Positions 13,914 through 22,370 of a stretch of DNA of 30,861 bases are shown here, piece by piece (the stretch's first letter is position 1; every line of letters starts with the position of its first letter). A model generated the notes under the pieces. It did not search any database. It saw only the letters and a program-made list of their open reading frames with translations, and was not told where the DNA came from. Origin of the DNA: an uncultured Collinsella sp. (GTDB taxonomy: Bacteria > Actinomycetota > Coriobacteriia > Coriobacteriales > Coriobacteriaceae); the NCBI GenBank assembly GCA_902489945.1, contig CABUBZ010000022.1, positions 1-30,861 of the forward strand. Direction: 5' to 3'. The translations under genes were made by a program, and so were the position numbers.

Positions 13914-14133
13914 CGGACACATCGCTTAGGAGGCGGAGTACCGCTACGAGGGTGCTGACGAAAACCTGTTACGAATCATCCTTACGATTCCCGTAGCTCA
14001 TCTTGACCGCGTGCCATTTCAGACATGCGACGCTGCTATGGCCCCCTCTTTGATTTTCGACGTTGTATAAGGCAATCGCAATTGTCTTGAGCTTCTTAAG
14101 GGAACTTCAACAAGAGATGTGGTCTGCGGACGA

Positions 14134-14162
14134 TTGAATAACTCCATCTGTTTTGGTTACAA
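14134..14162 (+). promoter_or_regulatory. Possible promoter of the flavodoxin-like gene
   Basis: TTGAAT (14134-14139) and TTACAA (14157-14162) with a 17-base spacer, about 45 bases before the start at 14208. The rest of the 13914-14207 gap shows nothing else of note. Confidence 0.35.
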
Positions 14163-14207
14163 CGAAATGTGTGCTGCGCGCCTGCGGCATGAAGGAGGGA
14201 GATTTCT

Positions 14208-14738
14208 ATGAATATCGTTGTATTGAGTGGCAGCCCGCGCAAGGGCGCCAATACCGACACCATGGTCGAGGCGTTTGCCGAGACCGCGCGTGAGGGCGGC
14301 CATACGGTCGAGGTCATCCGCGTTGCCAGCAAAAAGATCGCCGGCTGCTTGGGATGCCAGTACTGCTTTACCCATGAGGGCACCTGTGTGCAGAAGGACG
14401 ACATGGCCAACGTGATTGAGCCGCTGAAAGACGCCGACATGGTTGTCTTCGCTTCGCCTATCTACTGGTTTGATATCACTGCGCAGGAGAAGGCCGCCAT
14501 CGACCGCCTGTACGCCTTCGGTGCTACGGGCTTCCCGTTCACCAAGACGGCCCTTTTGCTCGATAGCCACAGCGAGGGCGTCTATGATGCGGCGATCGCT
14601 ATGTACAAGTCGACCTGCGCATACTGCAAGTGGGAGGACCAGGGCATTGTCACCATCAGCGGTATGACCGAGCGCGACAGCATGGCATCGTCGCCCAAGT
14701 TGGAAGAGGTGCGAGAGCTCGCTCGCAAGCTGGCCTAA
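14208..14738 (+). CDS. NADPH-dependent FMN reductase / flavodoxin-like protein
   Basis: The 176-residue protein starts MNIVVLSGSPRKGANTDTMVEAFAETA, the FMN phosphate-binding loop (S-x-S/G-x-R-x-x-S-N-T type) of this family. A cysteine-rich insert CLGCQYCFTHEGTCVQKDDM follows, typical of the iron-sulfur-flavoprotein-like group, and then VVFASPIYWFDITAQEKAAIDRLY. It would bind FMN and reduce flavins, quinones or disulfides with NAD(P)H. AAGGAGGG precedes the ATG. It follows the HxlR/cupin pair on the same strand as HxlR but almost 300 bases away, so probably as its own unit. Confidence 0.9.
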   Translation: MNIVVLSGSPRKGANTDTMVEAFAETAREGGHTVEVIRVASKKIAGCLGCQYCFTHEGTCVQKDDMANVIEPLKDADMVVFASPIYWFDITAQEKAAIDRLYAFGATGFPFTKTALLLDSHSEGVYDAAIAMYKSTCAYCKWEDQGIVTISGMTERDSMASSPKLEEVRELARKLA

Positions 14739-14748
14739 GGACAAGAAG

Positions 14749-14820
14749 AACGCATGGCAATCAGCGTTGGCGGAAAATGCTTGCTATCCTTACCAAGAGG
14801 AATGCTGATTGCCATGCGTT
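14749..14820. repeat. 17-base inverted repeat AACGCATGGCAATCAGC
   Basis: The left arm at 14749-14765 and the right arm at 14804-14820 are perfect complements around a 38-base loop. The right arm, with its preceding TTACCAAGAGGAAT, is repeated with few changes at 16364-16392 beyond the DUF4143 gene. It may also end transcription of the flavodoxin-like gene, although no T-run follows. Confidence 0.75.
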
Positions 14821-14847
14821 GATGCTTCCGCGGACAATTCCGGCGTG

Positions 14848-15055
14848 CTAAAACGCCTTCTCGTTCAAGAATTCCCTGAACGCGGGAATGTCAAAGCCAA
14901 CGAGACCACGCCCGCGCTCTCCAATGACGCCGTCCTCCAGGAGGCGGCGTTTGTATTGGCTTGCGTAGTTGCTGGCGACGCCCATGCGCTTGGCTATCTC
15001 CGAGACCCTGCTGGGGTCAGAATCGAACAGAAGACTGAGGGTGAAAATCGGGAGT
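14848..15055 (-). pseudogene. C-terminal remnant of another ATPase (winged-helix part)
   Basis: On the minus strand the frame ending at 14848 reads LFDSDPSRVSEIAKRMGVASNYASQYKRRLLEDGVIGERGRGLVGFDIPAFREFL. This winged-helix tail looks like the end of AAA/ORC-like 'ATP-binding proteins' widespread in Coriobacteriia. Further upstream the frame is antisense to the DUF4143 gene, so the ATPase part of the gene is gone. The junction lies near the hairpin at 15044-15070. This suggests that the DUF4143 unit replaced or was inserted into an older ATPase gene. Confidence 0.6.
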
Positions 15056-15070
15056 TCTATTCCCGATTTT
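15044..15070. promoter_or_regulatory. Palindrome upstream of the DUF4143 ATPase
   Basis: AAAATCGGGA GTTCTAT TCCCGATTTT is a perfect 10-base inverted repeat 52 bases before the ATPase start. It may terminate incoming transcription or serve as a binding site. The truncated DUF4143 copy at 7742 also has a long inverted repeat at this position, of different sequence. Confidence 0.6.
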
Positions 15071-15121
15071 GACCGATTTAGGTTTGTGCGAGATAATGAA
15101 CTCCGAACAGGAGGCGATTCT

Positions 15122-16330
15122 ATGTACATCGAGCGCGAAATTGAACAGACGATAGATTCGATGCTGGGACAGGGAAAAGTTGTCCTGGTGACCGGGGCAC
15201 GCCAAGTTGGGAAGACGACGGTTCTCAAGCAACATCTGGGTGACCGATTCGACTATGTTTCGATGGAGAACCCGCGGGATTATCTCCTTGCAAAAGAGGA
15301 TGCCGCCCTGTTTTTCGAGTCTCATGATCTACCGATTATCATCGATGAGATTCAGCGCGTGCCTGAGCTTTTTTCTCCGGTGAAGTGGGTTGTTGATCAA
15401 TCAGGGGAGAAGGGCCGAATCGTCCTCACGGGATCCCAGACATATCACCTCATGAAGGGGGTGAGCGAATCTTTGGCGGGGAGGATCAGAATCTTGGAGA
15501 TGCCCTCTCTAAGCTTGCGAGAGCTTGTTGGTGGTTCCCAGGGCCCTCGTCCGTATATCCCCAAAAAGGTTTCCTTGGCCTCTAAGATGTCTTCGGGAAA
15601 TATTTGGAACATCATCCATAGGGGTTCGATGCCCGAACTGCAAGACCAGAATATCGATTGGGACTCCTATTATTCCGACTACGTTGCCGCATATCTCGAA
15701 CGCGATGTTCGCGATCTTGTAAACGTGAAGGATGAGGCGAAGTTCTACAGCTTTATGGTCGCGTGCGCAGCGAGAACGGGGCAACTGTTGAATGCCACCG
15801 ATATTGGAAACACCGTTGATGTCGACCGTAAGACGGTAAAGGCTTGGCTCTCGGTTTTGCAGGCGTCGAACATCGTTCGGATTGTCGAGCCCTTTTGGCC
15901 TAATGTCGATAAGCGTCTGACCAAGACCCCTAAGATATTCTTCATGGATACAGGTCTTGTTTGTCATCTAACGAGATGGATAACGCCGGAGCAATTGCGC
16001 AACGGGGCTGCGGCGGGGCATATATTTGAGACGTTCGTAGTCTCGGAAATTTTGAAGAGCTTTATGAATGCGGGGAAGAGCCTTCGTGATGTATGGTTCT
16101 ACCGGGATCAAAAGAAGCGCGAAATCGATTTGCTCATCCAAGAGGGTCGTATCTTACATCCCGTCGAGGTGAAGATGTCTGCTACGGTGGGTAGAGACGC
16201 GGTGAAGAACTTTACCTGTCTTGAAGGCCTTTCTGGCTATGAGATTGGCTTTGGACACGTTGTCTGCCAAGCTCCGGAACCATACCTCATTACCAAGGAT
16301 GTCCAGGCGGTTCCCGTGTGGTGCATATGA
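15122..16330 (+). CDS. DUF4143 family AAA ATPase, intact
   Basis: ATG 15122, 9 bases after AGGAGG, gives 402 residues. Walker A is GARQVGKTT at 25-33, Walker B is IIIDE at 72-76 followed by IQRVPELF, and VLTGSQ is the sensor. A winged-helix segment (LLNATDIGNTVDVDRKTVKAWLSVLQASNI) leads to the DUF4143 domain with KIFFMDTGLVCHL. The C-terminus, FYRDQKKREIDLLIQEGRILHPVEVKMSA, has the E-x-D ... E-V-K order of PD-(D/E)XK nucleases. The family is large, multi-copy and of uncertain function; toxin, DNA-maintenance and mobile-element roles have been proposed. The gene is bracketed by direct repeats at 14790 and 16364, and has its own hairpin upstream. Confidence 0.9.
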   Translation: MYIEREIEQTIDSMLGQGKVVLVTGARQVGKTTVLKQHLGDRFDYVSMENPRDYLLAKEDAALFFESHDLPIIIDEIQRVPELFSPVKWVVDQSGEKGRIVLTGSQTYHLMKGVSESLAGRIRILEMPSLSLRELVGGSQGPRPYIPKKVSLASKMSSGNIWNIIHRGSMPELQDQNIDWDSYYSDYVAAYLERDVRDLVNVKDEAKFYSFMVACAARTGQLLNATDIGNTVDVDRKTVKAWLSVLQASNIVRIVEPFWPNVDKRLTKTPKIFFMDTGLVCHLTRWITPEQLRNGAAAGHIFETFVVSEILKSFMNAGKSLRDVWFYRDQKKREIDLLIQEGRILHPVEVKMSATVGRDAVKNFTCLEGLSGYEIGFGHVVCQAPEPYLITKDVQAVPVWCI

Positions 16331-16363
16331 TTTATGTAGCAATGGCGCGGTCTTGATTGATGG

Positions 16364-16392
16364 TTACCAAAGGATCGCTGATCGCCATGCGT
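16364..16392. repeat. Direct repeat bordering the DUF4143 unit
   Basis: TTACCAAAGGATCGCTGATCGCCATGCGT here resembles the 30-base stretch at 14790-14819; it differs by one missing base and a few substitutions. The two copies are 1.57 kb apart in the same orientation and enclose the ATPase gene and the older ATPase remnant. Confidence 0.7.
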
Positions 16393-16435
16393 AGTTGCTG
16401 ACATTGTCGTCTTTGCCTTGCATGTCTAATAGCGG

Positions 16436-16469
16436 GGCCCGGAGCCCAGTATTTACTGCGCTCCGGGCC
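16436..16469. terminator. Bidirectional hairpin between DUF4143 ATPase and parC
   Basis: GGCCCGGAGCCCAGT ATTT ACTGCGCTCCGGGCC forms a 15-base stem with one C/C mismatch and a 4-base loop between convergent genes. The T-run is weak on both sides. Confidence 0.7.
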
Positions 16470-16509
16470 TCGTAGGTTTGTGGCTTGGACCAGCTCAATT
16501 GCCGTCGTC

Positions 16510-18750
16510 CTAGTCAAACAAGCTCGGCATGTCGTTTTCCTTCATGAGGGCACCGGCGGAGGGGAGGCTCTGCGCGGTGAACTTTTCGGCCGAGACGCCG
16601 GCGCCGAGGATGTCCTCGGTCGTGCCGACGGTGGTGACCGAGCGGCCCTTCTTGGCCGTGAAAGCCTGGACGCCCTGCGTGTTGGTGGTCGTCTTGGTCT
16701 TGAGCAGCGACGTGTTGAAGTTCATCAGGCGGTAGTCGCTCGAGACCAGCGCAATGTCGCGATCCTCCTTGAGCACCTGGGCATACAGCAGTTTGCTGCC
16801 GCCGTAGATGGCGTTCTTAAGGCGCTTGCGGTTGGTCTTGGTGACATATCCGGAAAGCGCGACGCGCACCACACGGCCGTTCTCAAAGACAAACAGCACG
16901 TCGGCCTTGTAATCCTCGGGGTCGATGACCCAGATGACGCTCTCGTCGGGTTCCATCTCAAGATCGGTCGGCAGATACGAGCCCAGCTGGGCGGACTTGG
17001 TGTCCTCAAACTGCGCGACCTTGCACTTGTACACCTGGCTCTTGTTGGTAAACACGAGCAGCTCGTGCGTGTTGGAGGACGGGAACTCGATAAAGGGCTT
17101 ATCGCCGTCCTTGTACTTGAGCGTAGCGGCCTTCTTGAGCACGCGGTCGGTCATCTTTTTGAGGTAGCCGTCGCGCGAGAGCATGATGGTAACCGGGTAC
17201 TCCTCGACCTCGGGTTCCAGGCTCACCTCGATAACCTCATGGGGCTCGATCCTGCCCGTGCGGCGCGGTATCACGTACTTCTTGTTGACGGCGGCGAGCT
17301 CGTCGCTGATGACCTTCTTGATGTTCTCCTCGCTGGAGAGGATCTCCTCAAGCTCGGCGATCTCGCCTTCGAGCTTGGCGATGTCCTTGGTGCGGTTGAG
17401 GATGTACTCCTCGTTGATGTTGCGGAGCTTGAGCTCGGCAACAAACTCGGCCTGGGTCTCATCGATGTCGAAGCCGCGCATAAGGTTGGGCACGACCTCG
17501 GCCTCGAGTTTGGTGCCGCGAATGATGGCGATGGCCTTGTCGATGTCGAGCAGAATCGCCTCAAGGCCGTGCAGCAGGTGCAGGCGCTCGGACTTTTTGC
17601 CCAGGTCAAAGTTAATGCGGCGGCGCGTGGACTGAATGCGCCACGCAACCCACTCGTGCAGGATCTGGCGCACACCCATAACGCGGGGATAGCCGTCGAC
17701 GAGCACGTTAAAGTTGCACGAGAACGAATCCTGCAGCGTGGTCGAGCGATAGAGCTTGGCCATGAGCTTGTCGGGGTCGACGCCGCGCTTAAGGTCGATG
17801 GCGATGCGCAGGCCCGAAAGGTCGGTCTCGTCACGGATGTCGGCGATCTCCTTGACCTTGCCCTCCTTGGAGAGCTTGACGATGCGCTCGATGATGACAT
17901 CGGTCTTGGTGGTATAGGGGATCTCGTACACCTCGATGATGCGCTCTTCGGGAATCCAGCGCCAGCGGGAGCGAATCTGGAAGCTACCAAGGCCGGTCTC
18001 GATGATTTTCTCCATCTCCTCGCGGCGGTAGATGATCTCGCCGCCGGTCGAGAAGTCGGGCATGGGCATGTACTCGAGCAGGTCGCAGTCGGGGTCCTTG
18101 AGGTAGTGCATCGTGGCGGTGCAGACCTCGTTGAGGTTGAAACCGCAGATGTCGGACGCCATGGCGACGCCGATACCCTTGTTGGCCGAGACAAGGATGT
18201 TGGGGAACGTGGTGGGCAGCAGGCGCGGCTCCTTCATGGCGCCGTCGTAGCTGTCGACGAAGTCGACCGGGTCCTTGTCGATGTCCTTGAAGATCTCGGC
18301 ACTGATGGGGGAGAGCTTGGCCTCGGTATAACGCGAGGCGGCGTAGCTCAGGTCGCCCGAATAGTACTTGCCAAAGTTGCCCTTCGACTCCACGAAGGGG
18401 GCGAGCAGCGCCTCGTTGCCGGTGGCCAGGCGCACCATTGTCTCGTAGATCGCGGCATCGCCGTGCGGGTTGAGCTTCATGGTCTGGCCCACGATGTTGG
18501 CGCTCTTCTGGCGCTCGCCCTTGAGCAGGCCCATCTTGTACATGGTGTAGAGCAGCTTGCGGTGCGAGGGCTTAAAGCCGTCAATCTCGGGGAACGCACG
18601 CGAGACGTTGACGCTCATGGCGTAGGGCATGTAGTTGACCTCGAGCGTCTGCGTGATCGGCTGGTCGGTGACCTCGGAGTGCAGGCCGATGACGTTCTCG
18701 GCGTTGACCTGCTTTTTCTTAGGCTGGTTCTTCGTCTTCTTCTTTGCCAC
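16510..18750 (-). CDS. parC: Topoisomerase IV-like subunit A (ParC/GyrA family)
   Basis: The 746-residue protein has the breakage-reunion domain from about residue 30, with the catalytic tyrosine Y141 in ASRYTEAKLS, and a shorter C-terminal beta-pinwheel (YPVTIMLSRDGYLKKM, VLFVFENGRVVRVALSGY, NTQGVQAFTAKKGRSV). The lysine-rich N-terminal 15 residues are unusual. It cuts and passes DNA duplexes together with ParE to decatenate chromosomes. In the quinolone-resistance region NPHGDAAIYE, the residues matching E. coli GyrA S83 and D87 are A99 and E103. The length and lack of a full GyrA tail favour ParC over GyrA. It lies 45 bases downstream of parE. Confidence 0.85.
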   Translation of the reverse strand: MAKKKTKNQPKKKQVNAENVIGLHSEVTDQPITQTLEVNYMPYAMSVNVSRAFPEIDGFKPSHRKLLYTMYKMGLLKGERQKSANIVGQTMKLNPHGDAAIYETMVRLATGNEALLAPFVESKGNFGKYYSGDLSYAASRYTEAKLSPISAEIFKDIDKDPVDFVDSYDGAMKEPRLLPTTFPNILVSANKGIGVAMASDICGFNLNEVCTATMHYLKDPDCDLLEYMPMPDFSTGGEIIYRREEMEKIIETGLGSFQIRSRWRWIPEERIIEVYEIPYTTKTDVIIERIVKLSKEGKVKEIADIRDETDLSGLRIAIDLKRGVDPDKLMAKLYRSTTLQDSFSCNFNVLVDGYPRVMGVRQILHEWVAWRIQSTRRRINFDLGKKSERLHLLHGLEAILLDIDKAIAIIRGTKLEAEVVPNLMRGFDIDETQAEFVAELKLRNINEEYILNRTKDIAKLEGEIAELEEILSSEENIKKVISDELAAVNKKYVIPRRTGRIEPHEVIEVSLEPEVEEYPVTIMLSRDGYLKKMTDRVLKKAATLKYKDGDKPFIEFPSSNTHELLVFTNKSQVYKCKVAQFEDTKSAQLGSYLPTDLEMEPDESVIWVIDPEDYKADVLFVFENGRVVRVALSGYVTKTNRKRLKNAIYGGSKLLYAQVLKEDRDIALVSSDYRLMNFNTSLLKTKTTTNTQGVQAFTAKKGRSVTTVGTTEDILGAGVSAEKFTAQSLPSAGALMKENDMPSLFD

Positions 18751-18795
18751 GATTTCCTCTTGAACTTCTTATGGGCCGTCGTTATCGATTTGCTG

Positions 18796-20793
18796 CTACT
18801 GCAGGTCCAACTGGTCCAGGTATTCTTTGCCGTGCTCCGAGATATGGCGCTTGCGGCCTGCCTCGTCGTTGCCCAGCAACAGGTTGAACATGGTCTCCAT
18901 CTTGGTGACGTCCTCGGGCTCCACCTTAATCAGGCGACGCGTCTCGGGGTTCATGGTGGTGAGCCACATCATGTCCGGATCGTTCTCACCAAGACCCTTG
19001 GAGCGGTTGATGGAGCACTTCTGGTCGCCGATCTCTTTGAGGATGCCGTTCTTCTCGAGCTCGGTGTAGGCAAAGTAGGTCTTTTCTTTGCAGTTGATCT
19101 CGTAGAGCGGCGACTCAGCGATATACACGTAGCCCTCGTCGATAAGCGTGGGCACCAAGCGGTAGAGCATGGTGAGCACGAGCGTGCGGATGTGATAACC
19201 GTCGACGTCGGCGTCCGTACAGATGATGACCTTGTTCCAGTTGAGGTTGTCCAGGTCAAAGGCGCCGAGGTTCTTGATGCGCTTGTCCTTGATCTCCACA
19301 CCGCAGCCCAGCACGCGCATGAGGTCCATGATGATGTCGGACTTAAAGATGCGCGGGTAGTCCTCCTTTAGGCAGTTGAGGATTTTGCCGCGGACGGGCA
19401 TAACGCCCTGGAACTCGGCATCGCGCGAGGTGCGAATGGCGCCTGCTGCCGAGTCGCCCTCTACGATGTAGATCTCGCGGCGGCTCTTGTCCTTGGAGCG
19501 GCAGTCGATGAACTTCTGCACGCGGTTGGCCATGTCGGTCTTCTGCTGCAAGTTGGTCTTGATGCTCTGGCGCGTCTTCTCGGCATTCTCGCGCGAGCGC
19601 TTGTTGATGAGCACCTGTTCCATGATCTTGTTGGCGGCGTCTTTGTTCTCGATCAAGTAGGTCGAGAGGCGCTCCTTAAAGAATGCCGTCATGGCCTGCT
19701 GGATAAAGCGGTTGTTGATGGCCTTCTTGGTCTGATTCTCGTAGGACGTCTGGGTGGAGAAGCAGTTGGTCACCAGCACTAGACAGTCCTGGACGTCTTG
19801 CCACTTAATGCCGCTCTCATTTTTGTTGTACTTGCCCTGTTGCTTGATGTAGGCATCGATGGCGCTGGTCAGAGCACTGCGGGCGGCCTTCTCGGGCGAG
19901 CCGCCGTTTTCGAGCCACGATGAGTTGTGGTAGTACTCCTGCATCATGAAGGTGCGCGAGAAGCACATGCACGCGGTAATCTTTACGTTGTAGTCGGGCA
20001 GGTCCTCGCGATCGCGACCGCGACGGTCGGCCTCGATAAAGAAGGGCTCGGTGAGGTAGTCGGTACCGACCTTCTCGAGTACGTAGTCTTCGATGCCCTT
20101 GGGATAGCAAAAGTCCTCTTCGGAAAACTCGCTATCGTCGCCTTCGATGCGCAGACGGAAGGTCACGTTGGCGTTGACCACGGCCTGACGGCGCATGGTC
20201 TCGCGATACCAATCATGGGGAATGCTGATGGAGGTAAAGACCTCAAGATCGGGACGCCACTTGATGGTGGTGCCGGTGCGGTCCTCGTCGCTGGGCTCAA
20301 TCTCGAGTGCCTTCTTTTTGGCGCCGACGACCTTGCCCTTCTTAAAGTGCAGGGAGTACTTGTTGCCGTCGCGCCAAACCGTGACGTCCATGTATTCGGA
20401 GGCGTACTGGGTTGCGCATGAGCCCAGGCCGTTGGTGCCGAGCGAGAAGTCGTAGTCGCCGCCCTGGTTATTGTTGTATTTGCCGCCGGCGTAGAGCTCG
20501 CAAAAGACGAGTTCCCAGTTAAAGCGCTTCTCGGAGGGGTTCCAGTCGAGCGGGCAGCCGCGGCCGTTGTCCTCTACCTGAATGGAACCATCGCGAAAGG
20601 CGGTAAGGGTGATGAGCTTGCCGTAGCCCTGGCGCGCCTCGTCAACGGCGTTGGACAGGATCTCGAAGGCGGCATGCGCGCAGCCGTCGAGTCCGTCCGA
20701 GCCAAAGATGACGGCGGGGCGCAGGCGTACGCGCTCCTCGTCCTTGAGCTGGCGGATACTGTCGTTACCATAGTTTGCGGTGTTTTTTGCCAT
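18796..20793 (-). CDS. parE: Topoisomerase IV-like subunit B (ParE/GyrB family)
   Basis: The 665-residue protein has the GHKL ATP site with E44 and N48 in FEILSNAVDEA and D75 in VEDNGRGC, a transducer domain, the Toprim motif IYIVEGDSAAGAIRTSRD, CTDADVDGYHIRTL and RSKGLGENDPDMMW. It supplies ATP-driven strand passage for ParC. The N-terminus MAKNTANYGNDSIRQLKDEERVRLRPAVIFGSDGLDG and the 'NAVDEA' box are a divergent version of the usual motif, as expected for a second type II topoisomerase rather than housekeeping gyrase. AAAGGAG precedes the ATG. The upstream spacer contains palindromes and a LexA-like box about 100 bases from the start. Confidence 0.88.
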   Translation of the reverse strand: MAKNTANYGNDSIRQLKDEERVRLRPAVIFGSDGLDGCAHAAFEILSNAVDEARQGYGKLITLTAFRDGSIQVEDNGRGCPLDWNPSEKRFNWELVFCELYAGGKYNNNQGGDYDFSLGTNGLGSCATQYASEYMDVTVWRDGNKYSLHFKKGKVVGAKKKALEIEPSDEDRTGTTIKWRPDLEVFTSISIPHDWYRETMRRQAVVNANVTFRLRIEGDDSEFSEEDFCYPKGIEDYVLEKVGTDYLTEPFFIEADRRGRDREDLPDYNVKITACMCFSRTFMMQEYYHNSSWLENGGSPEKAARSALTSAIDAYIKQQGKYNKNESGIKWQDVQDCLVLVTNCFSTQTSYENQTKKAINNRFIQQAMTAFFKERLSTYLIENKDAANKIMEQVLINKRSRENAEKTRQSIKTNLQQKTDMANRVQKFIDCRSKDKSRREIYIVEGDSAAGAIRTSRDAEFQGVMPVRGKILNCLKEDYPRIFKSDIIMDLMRVLGCGVEIKDKRIKNLGAFDLDNLNWNKVIICTDADVDGYHIRTLVLTMLYRLVPTLIDEGYVYIAESPLYEINCKEKTYFAYTELEKNGILKEIGDQKCSINRSKGLGENDPDMMWLTTMNPETRRLIKVEPEDVTKMETMFNLLLGNDEAGRKRHISEHGKEYLDQLDLQ

Positions 20794-21225
20794 ACTCGCT
20801 CTCTCGGTGCTCCTTTTGCTGCGTTTAAGTCATATAGATAGTCAAGGTAGCATAGCCCAGGCCGTGGGCGATTCCACCTAACACGAAATCCATCGAACAA
20901 TCGTTCGGAGTTCGATGGAGATTCGTTTACTCGGACAAAACCGAGTCGGTTCTGTCCGAGTAAGTTTGAAGGCGGCTGGAGGCGCCCTACCTTGTTTGCG
21001 GATGGATCGAATCGAACATTGGGACAAGCGTCTCGTTTTATGGGCCACGGGCGTGCGTGTGCGAGTCCCTTTGGCCCATAAGGAACGCTGGCGGGTCGTT
21101 ATTTGGGCCGTGGGTCACTTCGCCCGCGCCGTGTTTCGTCATACGCTCATAGTGGAAGCCGATGCCACGGGGTCGACTTGAGACTCGGGCAACGGATGAG
21201 CTGCAAGCCGAAAGGAGCGGTGAGG
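20794..21225. other. Palindrome-rich spacer between parE and the lipoprotein gene
   Basis: No gene is seen. Three inverted repeats follow one another: 20890-20918 (CCATCGAAC/GTTCGATGG), 20929-20961 (ACTCGGACA/TGTCCGAGT with an inner AACCGA/TCGGTT), and 21038-21081 (TTATGGGCCA/TGGCCCATAA). The divergent promoters of parE and the lipoprotein must also lie here. Confidence 0.6.
20893..20908. promoter_or_regulatory. LexA (SOS) box-like site
   Basis: TCGAACAATCGTTCGG matches the actinobacterial LexA consensus TCGAAC-N4-GTTCGA at 11 of its 12 defined positions. It sits inside the first palindrome of the spacer, about 100 bases upstream of parE. The match could be a by-product of the larger palindrome. 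Confidence 0.45.
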
Positions 21226-22242
21226 ATGATGAAGCCCATGACGAAGAAGCTGCTGTTAGGAATTCCCACCGTGACGCTTTCGGCCGTGCTGGCATGTACG
21301 GTGGCCGGCTGCGGCGGTAATGCACCGAGTGGCTCGGGCGGGAGCGCACCTGTGCAGGAGAAGGCCGAGAAGCCCAAGGCCTATGAGTCGCAGACGGTCG
21401 AGGTGGCAGGCATTACCTACGAGTCGGTGACTCACGGTACGTTCTATCGCGGTGATGCCAAGAAGCAGGACGGCTTTTACCTGCACATCAAGATTACCAA
21501 CAACAACACAAAGAACAGGACGTTCAGTTCCTTTAACGTGCATGCTGCCCAGGGCGATCTTGAGGCAGGCGACCCGTTGTTTACTTCCGGCAAGGCGGCC
21601 GTGCTCGACTACGTTGCAAGCGAGGCTCCCGATGAGCTGCACGAGGGCATCGACCTTTCCGAGAGGCCAGATATCGCTCCGGGCGAGACCGTTGAGTACG
21701 TGTATTTCTGGGCGCCCAAGACGGCGTACTACGGGCCCATCACTGTCGAGTTCGTAGACGCTTACGCCCCCGCCAAGAATCATGAGGCCATGCACTTCGA
21801 CACCACGGGATGCGAGACCAAGGAGTTCAAGGCGGCCGGCGGCGTGGCCGATTCTGGCGAGAAGGCAGATTTAACAGGCATCGATTGCGCATCGTACAGT
21901 ATCGAGGCCGCCGATGGGTACACGCTGGATTCGTCCAACGAAGAGCACGAAAAGGCAGACTTCTTCCACGACGAGACTGGAGGGCGCCTGCACATCAGCA
22001 TCTTCCCGCGCTCGCCGGAGGAAGAGGTTGCAAGCCTGGGGCAGGTCTTCGAAGGCAAGGAAACAACAACCGACCAGGTCGAGTACAACGGCATAACGTG
22101 GCTGCGCTTTACCGGTCCCGACAACGGCCATACGCTGTTTGCGACGGCTCCCGCAACGGGTGAAACCGTCCGCGTGTCGATCGGTTGGAAGATCGATTGG
22201 GATGCCGCTGTGCCCATGATGGAGGCACTGAAGCTCAAGTAG
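21226..22242 (+). CDS. Extracytoplasmic lipoprotein with DUF5067/DUF4352-like domain
   Basis: ATG 21226 after GGTGAGG, with AAAGGAG further upstream, gives 338 residues. The N-terminus MMKPMTKKLLLGIPTVTLSAVLACTVAGC is a lipoprotein signal with the lipidated cysteine at C29, followed by a Gly/Ser-rich linker. Residues about 50-185 are an immunoglobulin-like domain (YLHIKITNNNTKNRTFSSFNVHAAQGD, DIAPGETVEYVYFWAPK) of the type found in telokin-like/DUF5067 lipoproteins of Gram-positive bacteria. The C-terminal half (SYSIEAADGYTLDSSNEEHEKADFF) forms a second, unassigned domain. It would be anchored to the outer face of the membrane. Function unknown. A terminator follows at 22273. Confidence 0.75.
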   Translation: MMKPMTKKLLLGIPTVTLSAVLACTVAGCGGNAPSGSGGSAPVQEKAEKPKAYESQTVEVAGITYESVTHGTFYRGDAKKQDGFYLHIKITNNNTKNRTFSSFNVHAAQGDLEAGDPLFTSGKAAVLDYVASEAPDELHEGIDLSERPDIAPGETVEYVYFWAPKTAYYGPITVEFVDAYAPAKNHEAMHFDTTGCETKEFKAAGGVADSGEKADLTGIDCASYSIEAADGYTLDSSNEEHEKADFFHDETGGRLHISIFPRSPEEEVASLGQVFEGKETTTDQVEYNGITWLRFTGPDNGHTLFATAPATGETVRVSIGWKIDWDAAVPMMEALKLK

Positions 22243-22272
22243 CGAACTACGATTCCCATGTCAGGCGACTCA

Positions 22273-22306
22273 GGGCTGGCTTCGATTTATCGGGGCCAGC
22301 CCTTTT
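22273..22306 (+). terminator. Terminator of the lipoprotein gene
   Basis: GGGCTGGC and GCCAGCCC form an 8-base stem with a 14-base loop, followed by TTTT. The 3' part and the following ~30 bases recur at 23334-23374. Confidence 0.85.
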
Positions 22307-22370
22307 GGTGTTCGATGAGCAGGGTCAGTGCCTTGCGCGGTTTCGGGTACAGCGGGGCACCGTGCGCGCA

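Noticed and set aside
16480..19371. 963-codon plus-strand open frame across parC and parE
   Set aside because: It is antisense to two genes with clear topoisomerase motifs. Its composition (Leu/Val/Asp/His repeats) is what reverse-complement coding sequence gives at high GC.
20980..21130. tRNA or other structural RNA in the parE-lipoprotein spacer
   Set aside because: The inverted repeats do not form a cloverleaf and no conserved T-loop sequence is present.
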